From NCBI GenBank assembly GCA_910587635.1, contig CAJUNB010000009.1, positions 1-26,346 of the forward strand: 26,346 nt of DNA, written 5' to 3'. The position numbers and the translations under genes are program-made. A model generated the notes under the pieces. The model was not told where the DNA came from. It did not search any database and saw only the letters and a program-made list of their open reading frames with translations. This document shows, piece after piece, positions 1 to 5,976 of this stretch (position 1 is the stretch's first letter; each line of letters starts with the position of its first letter). The stretch comes from an uncultured Lachnospiraceae bacterium (lineage in GTDB: Bacteria; Bacillota; Clostridia; Lachnospirales; Lachnospiraceae).

Positions 1-906
1 AATCTCCAGGCTATGTTGTTCTGCAAGAAACGAAAGACTTTCCGTAGCTCTTCTTAAAAAGTCCGGTAACTGAACTACGGAATACTTTGTTTCCGTTTCT
101 TCAATGGCATTCAGGTCACGGATATAATCTGTATAATGTTCAAGCCGTTTTGCCGTTACCGCAAGATTAGACAGTGTATGCCGTAATTCTTCGTCATTCA
201 GATTTCCATCTGCCAGGCATTGCTGCATATATTCCACATATCCCTCAACAATCGCAATGGGATTTCTGAGGTCATGTGCCACTGACGCCTGCAGGATTCT
301 GCGCTGCTCGATCATGTTCCATAGCTGACGGTTATTATCATAGAGAGCCTGCCGCATTTCTTCAAAAGCGGTACAGAGCCTTCCTAATTCATCATTCCTG
401 TTATAATCCACCGTAAAATCAAGGTCTTGCTCCCGGATATGTTTTGTTGCATCGGCAAGAACCTGAATGGGCGGTGACAGTTCTTTCCTGTAAAACCACC
501 ATGCGCACAGCATGATACCTGTAATGGAATAGACAAAAGGAAACAACACCATAGAAATGCCTGCCATTCTGTATACGAACTTTTGCTTTGGGCGAAGCGT
601 TGAGAAGCCAGACTCAATTTTCTCTATTATGAATTCCGTATTCTCCAAAGTTACATCCACTCCGGTAGGAACAAGCATACCCACCTGGGCAGGTTCGTCA
701 AGGATAACCCTCTGCCCTCCCTCTAATACCTTCCCGTCCGCTGTGACCGTCCGGGTATTCAGCCAAACTTCCTGAGAATCGGGAAGTATCACTTTTTGTA
801 TACGGTAGCATCCATAAATCGTCAGGACAGATGCCGCAAAAACAAGAAACATTGTAGCAGCTACCGCACAGATAAAAGCTCTTTTCATTGTTCCAGGTTT
901 CCTCAT
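1..906 (-). CDS. Sensor histidine kinase, HAMP plus HisKA, C-terminus off the window
   Basis: The frame is open from an ATG at 906 to the window edge (302 codons), so the C-terminal ATPase domain is missing from view. Two membrane segments (residues about 10-34 and 115-139) bracket a short extracellular sensor of about 80 residues. A HAMP segment (about 140-195) follows, then a HisKA box reading SVAHDLRNPIAIVEGY with phosphoacceptor His211. The start overlaps the regulator's stop as ATGA; an internal ATG at 888 is an alternative. By family knowledge, this short-sensor kinase with an AHDLRNP box resembles lantibiotic or cationic-peptide sensors (NisK/SpaK/CprK group), which usually control a neighbouring immunity ABC transporter. 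That transporter would lie beyond position 1 and is not seen. The kinase call is secure; the stimulus is inference. Confidence 0.9.
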   Translation of the reverse strand, partial: MRKPGTMKRAFICAVAATMFLVFAASVLTIYGCYRIQKVILPDSQEVWLNTRTVTADGKVLEGGQRVILDEPAQVGMLVPTGVDVTLENTEFIIEKIESGFSTLRPKQKFVYRMAGISMVLFPFVYSITGIMLCAWWFYRKELSPPIQVLADATKHIREQDLDFTVDYNRNDELGRLCTAFEEMRQALYDNNRQLWNMIEQRRILQASVAHDLRNPIAIVEGYVEYMQQCLADGNLNDEELRHTLSNLAVTAKRLEHYTDYIRDLNAIEETETKYSVVQLPDFLRRATESLSFLAEQHSLEI

Positions 907-1577
907 TTTTTCCATCTGTAACCCATCCCCCAGACTGTTTCGATATATTCCCTGCCCGTAGCTTCCTTCAGTTTATTCCTGATCTTTCGGATATGCTCTT
1001 TTATAACTCCACTATCTCCTTCGGCATTCATCCCCCACACGGCTTCATAAATCCGCTCCCTGTCGAATATCTGATTGGCGTTACGCATCAGAAACTCCAC
1101 AATATCAAACTCACGGTTTGACAGGCTCAGCGGCTTTTCCCCATAAAAAATGGTACGTTCCGCAAGATTTACAATCAAGCCCTGAGAAGAAACGATTTTA
1201 GGCGCAGCCTTGCTTCGTTCATCCCTTCGCAGGTGGGCCGCCACTCTTGCAGTCAACTCTTTCAGGCTGAACGGCTTGGTTATGTAATCATCACCGCCAG
1301 CCTGCAGGCCGTTTATTTTGTCCTGTTCCGTAATCCGGGCTGTCAGAAACAAAATGGGGCAGACGACATTCTGACGGATCATTTTACATAACTCCAGTCC
1401 GTCTATTTCCGGCATATTGATGTCAAGCAGAATCAAATCCGGATAGACATTCAGCATGGATATTGTCTGCTCCGCATTTTCCGCTACAAAAGCCTCATAT
1501 CCACACTTCTGTAAGTGACTTGACAATAACTCTGTCAGCATTTTTTCATCATCAACAATGAGTATTTTGTATGCCAT
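903..1577 (-). CDS. OmpR/PhoB-family response regulator
   Basis: This is a full-length 224-residue two-domain regulator. The receiver domain (about 1-115) has the acidic pocket DDE at 9-11, phosphoacceptor Asp52 in LLDINMPE and the conserved Lys in TKPF. A winged-helix DNA-binding domain (about 130-224) ends in the typical WGMGYRW motif. The ATG at 1575-1577 has a strong AAAGGAGG ribosome site at 1583-1590. The kinase gene overlaps its stop codon, so the two are translationally coupled. It resembles NisR/SpaR-type regulators of lantibiotic immunity, but the target genes are outside the window. The gene begins only about 57 bases from a VirD4 relic, so it was probably part of, or delivered with, the mobile element. 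Confidence 0.93.
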   Translation of the reverse strand: MAYKILIVDDEKMLTELLSSHLQKCGYEAFVAENAEQTISMLNVYPDLILLDINMPEIDGLELCKMIRQNVVCPILFLTARITEQDKINGLQAGGDDYITKPFSLKELTARVAAHLRRDERSKAAPKIVSSQGLIVNLAERTIFYGEKPLSLSNREFDIVEFLMRNANQIFDRERIYEAVWGMNAEGDSGVIKEHIRKIRNKLKEATGREYIETVWGMGYRWKK

Positions 1578-1582
1578 AGTAA

Positions 1583-1626
1583 CCTCCTTTCGTTGAGGGT
1601 GCGCGCTTCCCTTAACCCTTATTATA
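1583..1626 (-). promoter_or_regulatory. Minus 10 box and ribosome site for the response regulator
   Basis: Reading the minus strand, a perfect TATAAT lies at 1621-1626 and AAAGGAGG at 1583-1590, ahead of the ATG at 1577. No good minus 35 box is found 16-18 bases upstream, where the VirD4 relic lies. The promoter therefore seems to have formed at, or survived next to, the rearrangement junction. Confidence 0.5.
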
Positions 1627-1633
1627 CTTGTCC

Positions 1634-1860
1634 TTATGGGTCAGTTACCACGAATGAGCTGTGCATCTGCATCAGGTTCAGTTTCACAAAGAATTTGGTC
1701 TTTCCGGAGCCGAAGCCGCCTATCACAAGGATATTTTTATTCCTTGCGTACTTCGGCTGTTTTGGCCCGCCTGACATCATCAGCCTTTCCGTTTGCGTCA
1801 GCAGGATATTGTTCTAGAATACGGAATCTATGTAAGGCTCTATATCTTTTGGATTGCTCC
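1634..1860 (-). pseudogene. VirD4/TraG coupling-protein fragment (ICE relic)
   Basis: Translated on the minus strand, about 75 codons read as an internal piece of the VirD4/TraG-type conjugative coupling ATPase. They begin NPKDIEPYIDSVF, meet an in-frame TAG at 1814-1816, continue NNILLTQTERLMMSGG, and include the Walker A motif GGFGSGKTKFF. The match ends at VVTDP, followed at once by TAA (1634-1636), where the family normally continues with KG. Both ends of the gene are missing, so it is a dead fragment. The family was recognised by eye from its well-conserved nucleotide-binding region. It indicates that an integrative conjugative element once occupied this spot. Confidence 0.8.
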
Positions 1861-1861
1861 A

Positions 1862-2113
1862 TCTGGGCGTTCCATATCATAGACATAAAATGTGCTGAAA
1901 TTACAGGTCACAACCCATCGAGGATGCTCCACGCCATAGACGTCGCGGAGCAAAGAAAGCCAAAATGTCTGACTTTCTCCTTTTTCGTACCCTTTACCTT
2001 TTCAAATACGCCACAAAAGTTTTTGCAACTGCCCTTTGTTGTGTATCGTTCATCTTATCTTCTGCCTCCCCATGTGCTCTGTCCTGACCTTCTGCACGTC
2101 GATTTTTCCTCAG
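1862..2113 (-). pseudogene. MmeI-like DNA methyltransferase N-terminal fragment (ICE relic)
   Basis: Minus-strand translation gives KNRRAEGQDRAHGEAEDK, then MNDTQQRAVAKTFVAY (ATG at 2051-2053). An extra A in a short A-run shifts the frame, and the next frame continues GKGYEKGESQTFWLSLLRDV to YGVEHP. There the text jumps straight to RWVVTCNFSTFYVYDMERPD and then runs into the VirD4 fragment. In intact class I DNA methyltransferases of Clostridia ICEs, roughly 60 residues separate YGVEHP from the RW(V/I)VTCNFS strand, as I remember the family. So there is an internal deletion plus a frameshift. None of the SAM-binding methyltransferase core is present. Confidence 0.72.
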
Positions 2114-3476
2114 AAAGAAGAACAACCGTCTCCACATGCACCGTATGGGGGAACATATCCACTGCCCGCCACCGTTTTAATTCGTATCCGCCCTTTGCCA
2201 ATACTTTCAGGTCTCTGGCCAGTGTGGCGCTGTTACAGCTCACATATACAATCCTCTCCGGCTTCATTGCCAGCATAGTTTGCAGGCATTTTTCATCGCA
2301 GCCTTTCCGGGGCGGATCTACCACGATCACGTCCGCCCGGATATGATCCCGGGTATATTTTTCAGGCAGCACTTCTTCCGCCTTTCCTGCAAAAAACTGC
2401 ACATTCCTGATATTGTTCCGAGCCGCATTGACCTTAGCATCCTCGATAGCCTGGGGAATGATTTCCACACCGCAGACCTGTCTTGCCCCCTTTGCCATAA
2501 ACAGAGAAATCGTCCCGATACCGCAGTATAAATCCCATACTGTCTCATTTCCTTTCAGGCTTGCATACTCCACTGCCAGCTCATATAGTCTCTTTGTCTG
2601 TACCGGATTGACTTGATAGAAGGAAAGAGGTGAAATCAGGAAAGATATGTCCCCTATCCTGTCTTCTATCGTCCCGCTGCCCCAAAGCAGTTGGATTTCT
2701 TCTCCCATGATGACATTTGTGTTCTTTTGATTGATACTATATGACAAGCTTGTCATATTTGGTATCCGGGATAATTTTTCTATCAGCGCTTCTTTTCCCG
2801 GCAATTTTTTCCCATTGATCACAAGGCATACCATCAGCTCCCCGGTAGCAAATCCCTTCCGTATCAGCACATGACGTATCAGCCCTTTCCCTGTTGTTTC
2901 GTCATAGGCCGCAATTCGATATTCTTCCATATATTCCAGAACAATTTCCAGTATTTCCTTATTTTCATAAGCCCCCAGCGCACAGTCCGTATTGGGGATG
3001 ATACTATGTGTTCTGCCAGCATAAAATCCGGCTACAGAATTTCCCTCTTTATCTGTTCCGACAGGAAACTGTGCTTTATTTCGGTAGTGGAAACACTCTT
3101 CCATCCCAACAATAGGCTCCTTCCTTGCTTCCAGCACTTCTCTGGAAAATCCTCCCAGCCGCATCAGATTATTTTCTACTTTATTTTCTTTAAATGCCAG
3201 TTGTTTTTCATAGGATAGCGCCTGCAGCTGACAGCCTCCGCACTGCCTGTGAAACTCACACATCGGTTCTACACGAAAAGAAGAAGGCGATATCACCTTC
3301 TCCAGTCTGGCATAACCATAGCCCTTTTTCATTTTCGTAATTCTAGCTTCTATCGTATCGCCAAGCAGCGCATCCTTTATAAAAAGGGGGAAACCTTCTA
3401 TCTTGCCGATGCCCTCTCCCCCTTCTCCCATATCCTCTATCTCTACGACGACTATGTCATTTTTCTTATATTCCAT
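2055..3476 (-). CDS. rlmD: 23S rRNA (uracil-5-)-methyltransferase RlmD
   Basis: This SAM-dependent enzyme makes 5-methyluridine in 23S rRNA (U1939 in E. coli numbering). An N-terminal TRAM RNA-binding domain starts MEYKKNDIVVVEIEDMGEGG. Four cysteines for an Fe-S cluster follow (CEFHRQCGGC plus a later NTDCALG). The Rossmann SAM site DLYCGIGTISLF, the DPPRKGC motif and the catalytic Cys in YVSCNSATLARDL (about residue 414) are all present. The frame opens at a GTG at 3497, but the ATG at 3476 has GGAG nine bases upstream and is preferred (473 residues). The normal protein would end near HVETVVLLS. The last 18 residues (EEKSTCRRSGQSTWGGRR) overlap DNA that, in another frame, matches ICE sequence, so the tail was acquired by insertion. 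It follows yhaM with a 70-base gap to the preferred region of its start. Confidence 0.93.
   Translation of the reverse strand: MEYKKNDIVVVEIEDMGEGGEGIGKIEGFPLFIKDALLGDTIEARITKMKKGYGYARLEKVISPSSFRVEPMCEFHRQCGGCQLQALSYEKQLAFKENKVENNLMRLGGFSREVLEARKEPIVGMEECFHYRNKAQFPVGTDKEGNSVAGFYAGRTHSIIPNTDCALGAYENKEILEIVLEYMEEYRIAAYDETTGKGLIRHVLIRKGFATGELMVCLVINGKKLPGKEALIEKLSRIPNMTSLSYSINQKNTNVIMGEEIQLLWGSGTIEDRIGDISFLISPLSFYQVNPVQTKRLYELAVEYASLKGNETVWDLYCGIGTISLFMAKGARQVCGVEIIPQAIEDAKVNAARNNIRNVQFFAGKAEEVLPEKYTRDHIRADVIVVDPPRKGCDEKCLQTMLAMKPERIVYVSCNSATLARDLKVLAKGGYELKRWRAVDMFPHTVHVETVVLLSEEKSTCRRSGQSTWGGRR
2739..2758. repeat. Dyad motif copy in rlmD, perfect 20-base palindrome
   Basis: ATATGACAAGCTTGTCATAT is a perfect palindrome within the rlmD coding sequence. 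It contains the core TGACA-N4-TGTCA. Confidence 0.9.
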
Positions 3477-3567
3477 TTTTATCCGCTCCAACTCCACAGT
3501 TTTCCCACCGCCAAAGGACCGCTCTCCTGACTTCGAGTACCGGGCAGGCTCTTCCTGACATTCCGGT

Positions 3568-4512
3568 TTATTTCATCCGTGTCTTTCTTACATTGGATTC
3601 AAACAGCCGATTATATCCGAGCCAGTCGTTCCCTTTTGCTCCTTTCAGAATCTCCGTAAATGTCTGCAGCTTTGCATCAGTATTGTCCGCAAAATTCAGC
3701 GCTACAGCCTCTGCAAGAGCCGGTTTTTTGGGAGAACCGAATTCATATTCCCCATGATGGGAAAGTATACAATGCTTCAGTTCTCCTTCCAGTCCCTTTG
3801 GGAATCCCTGAATATCTCTCGCCTTTTCTCCTACCATTTCCGAACCCATCACGATATGTCCCAGCAGCTGTCCTTCATCAGTATAATCATTTTCCGGGAA
3901 CCTGGAAATCTCCCGGGTCTTTCCAATATCATGGCACATGGCAGCTGTCAGAAGCAAATCTCTGTTCAATATGGGATACGTCTTACTGTAATATTCACAG
4001 AGTTTTGTAACACCCAAAGTATGCTCTAAAAGTCCTCCCACGAAACCATGGTGCACTGTCTTGGCAGCGGAAGACTGCCGGAACATACTGGCAAAACTCT
4101 CATCTTTTCTGAAAAACCCGTTCAATAATTCCTTCAAATATTCATTTTCAATGCTGTCAATAAAAGTTAGCAGCTCTGCATACATCTCATCGATGTTCTT
4201 CTCACTGACCGGCAGATAGTCCGACGGGTCATATTCTCCCTCATGACAGAGTCTGACCCGCTTGATCGTGACTTGCAAAGCGCCCTGGAAACTTGTCACC
4301 TCACCGAACACTTCGATATAATCCAAGCTGCCAAACTCTCCTATTCCAGCACTGTTTGGATCCCATATTTTCCCATCGATGGTACCTGTCCGATCCTGCA
4401 AAACAATACTGTCATAGGCCTTTCCGTTTTTTGTCACTGCTGACTGTTTATGTTTGCATAGATAAATCTCCGATATTCGGTCGCCTTCTTTATAGTCTTT
4501 GATGTATTTCAC
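3568..4512 (-). CDS. yhaM: 3'-5' exoribonuclease YhaM
   Basis: This 314-residue cytoplasmic exonuclease acts 3' to 5' on RNA and DNA in Firmicutes. An N-terminal OB fold (about 10-100, QDRTGTIDGKIWDP) binds nucleic acid. A C-terminal HD domain carries the metal ligands in GLLEHTLGVTKL, MCHDIGK and the later LSHHGEYEFGSPK and NFADNTDAK segments. The length matches the family. The start codon is GTG (4510-4512) with AGGAG eight bases upstream. It lies 45 bases after the HtrA-like gene on the same strand and upstream of rlmD, so the three probably share a transcript started at 5902-5930. Confidence 0.93.
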   Translation of the reverse strand: MKYIKDYKEGDRISEIYLCKHKQSAVTKNGKAYDSIVLQDRTGTIDGKIWDPNSAGIGEFGSLDYIEVFGEVTSFQGALQVTIKRVRLCHEGEYDPSDYLPVSEKNIDEMYAELLTFIDSIENEYLKELLNGFFRKDESFASMFRQSSAAKTVHHGFVGGLLEHTLGVTKLCEYYSKTYPILNRDLLLTAAMCHDIGKTREISRFPENDYTDEGQLLGHIVMGSEMVGEKARDIQGFPKGLEGELKHCILSHHGEYEFGSPKKPALAEAVALNFADNTDAKLQTFTEILKGAKGNDWLGYNRLFESNVRKTRMK

Positions 4513-4557
4513 GATTTTCTCCTATTCCTTTTTCATCAGATAATATGGGGACTGCTC

Positions 4558-5880
4558 TCACTCCAGTTCTCCCAGTGCCACAAGAAAACTCATTTCCTTA
4601 TATTCTTCCTGATTTTTCCGCATGATCGTAATATTGACACTGCTTCCCGCTATACTGGTTGACAATGCCTCGATATAATCCCTAAAGCTTTCCACTGATT
4701 TTCCATTCAGACTGACCACCACATCACCGCTCTGAATGCCCGCCTGCATCGCCGGAGAATCTATTTCTATCTCTGTCACATAGGCACCATAGGGCACTTG
4801 CAGACTTTTGTTTGCCTCTTCTGTAACATCGGTCCCGTAAACACCCAGGTATGCCTGCCTTTTTCCATTGGAGAGGCGTTCAATCGTCTCCCGCAGCTCA
4901 GTAATACCCAGCGCATAGACCATATTTTCCATACCGGTATCATGAAACTTGTGGGTGATAACCCCTATCACCTCGCCTTTTAAATTAATGAGAACTCCGG
5001 TGCCATTTCTGCTCCCGCAAATATCCGTAGTGATGAGCTTATACTCGGAATCCACTGTATTTGATACCACTTCACAGGAAGTAGCGATACCATACATCAA
5101 TGATCCGCTGATTCCCATAGGACTGCCCAGCGCTATTACAGGACTGCCTGTCAATGCGGTATCATTAGAGCTTCCCAGTACCGCTGTTTCGATTTTATCC
5201 AGAATTGGCTGGCCGATCTCTTTACTGTCTACAGCCAAAACTGCCAGGCCAGTAGTGGAATCAGACATCTTCATCTGTGCCTCCACCTGAGAGTTATCAC
5301 AAAAGGTAACATGTATCGTCTCTACACCAGCAAGAGGGGCCGCATCTGCGAGAACAAGATATTCCTTACTGTTATTGGCTATAATGATCCCCGCTGTCTG
5401 TCCGCTGCTTACATAAGGATTATCAAACCAGTCCATATCGGAAGTAACTCCCGTGACAGTTACCATGCATCGGGAAACATCTTTGGCCAGATCCTGCAGC
5501 CGCTTATATGTTTCCTCATAGATCTCCAGCTCATCTATCTTTTTTTCCTGCATACTTACTGGTCTCTGTATTTCTTCACTTCCCTGTTCCTGCTCAAGTT
5601 CCTTATCATCCAATGCCATATCCTCCGGCAACATTTCTTCCGTTTCCGGTGAAAATGTAATATTTTCCCCTGTCTTTTCAGGATAGAGCCAGTTATTGAA
5701 CACCGGCTCCAGGACAAGTACAGTGAGACATGCCACAAGTCCAAACACTACTGCCATGGAAGCTGTCATAACCGTACGCCGCAGTAACTTTTTTTTATTC
5801 AAAGGCCTTTCTTTGATCTGTTCTTTCATGAAATCAAATCTGGGCTGTTCTCTCTCAGAATCTTTTTGGTTCTCTTCCAT
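4558..5880 (-). CDS. HtrA-like membrane protein with degenerate S1C protease domain and PDZ
   Basis: The 440-residue protein has a basic cytoplasmic N-terminus, one membrane helix (about 38-60), an acidic linker, a chymotrypsin-fold domain (about 135-335) and a PDZ domain (about 345-435, YLGVYGTDV to the GDVVVSLNG loop). The protease domain is clearly HtrA/DegP-derived (VIALGSPMGISGS, ITTD before the active-site loop, LINLKGEVIGVI). Aligned by eye to active HtrA, the catalytic His is Ala181 (VLADAAPL for VTNNHVI), Asp is Gly211 (TTGLAVL for TDLAVL), and the GNSGG serine is Gly293 (RNGTGVL). It should not cleave peptides by the usual mechanism. A role in binding envelope proteins through the PDZ is inference. 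ATG at 5880 has GGAGG upstream. Confidence 0.88.
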   Translation of the reverse strand: MEENQKDSEREQPRFDFMKEQIKERPLNKKKLLRRTVMTASMAVVFGLVACLTVLVLEPVFNNWLYPEKTGENITFSPETEEMLPEDMALDDKELEQEQGSEEIQRPVSMQEKKIDELEIYEETYKRLQDLAKDVSRCMVTVTGVTSDMDWFDNPYVSSGQTAGIIIANNSKEYLVLADAAPLAGVETIHVTFCDNSQVEAQMKMSDSTTGLAVLAVDSKEIGQPILDKIETAVLGSSNDTALTGSPVIALGSPMGISGSLMYGIATSCEVVSNTVDSEYKLITTDICGSRNGTGVLINLKGEVIGVITHKFHDTGMENMVYALGITELRETIERLSNGKRQAYLGVYGTDVTEEANKSLQVPYGAYVTEIEIDSPAMQAGIQSGDVVVSLNGKSVESFRDYIEALSTSIAGSSVNITIMRKNQEEYKEMSFLVALGELE

Positions 5881-5901
5881 TTCTTCCTCCTGTTCTTCTT
5901 T

Positions 5902-5930
5902 AGTATAGTCGATACTTCTGTGACTTACAA
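5902..5930 (-). promoter_or_regulatory. Promoter for the HtrA-like gene, yhaM and rlmD
   Basis: On the minus strand TTGTAA (5925-5930) and TATACT (5902-5907) are separated by exactly 17 bases. They lie just ahead of the GGAGG ribosome site and the ATG at 5880. This is a good sigma-A type promoter for the three-gene minus-strand group. Confidence 0.65.
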
Positions 5931-5961
5931 GGTTTTTGTTTCATCCCCGGTTTGTTTATGC

Positions 5962-5976
5962 TATACTATCGATATG
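5962..5976 (+). promoter_or_regulatory. Minus 10-like box directly before the mutS2 start
   Basis: A TATACT at 5962-5967 ends six bases before the mutS2 ATG (5974-5976), and no Shine-Dalgarno sequence precedes that ATG. If the box works, transcription would start at or next to the A of the ATG, giving a leaderless message. The minus 35 candidate is poor (TTGTTT with a 20-base gap), so this is tentative. Confidence 0.35.

Noticed and set aside
1636..2346. 236-codon plus-strand frame across the ICE scar and the rlmD end
   Set aside because: The minus strand gives recognisable VirD4, methyltransferase and RlmD text over the same bases; the plus-strand translation resembles nothing.
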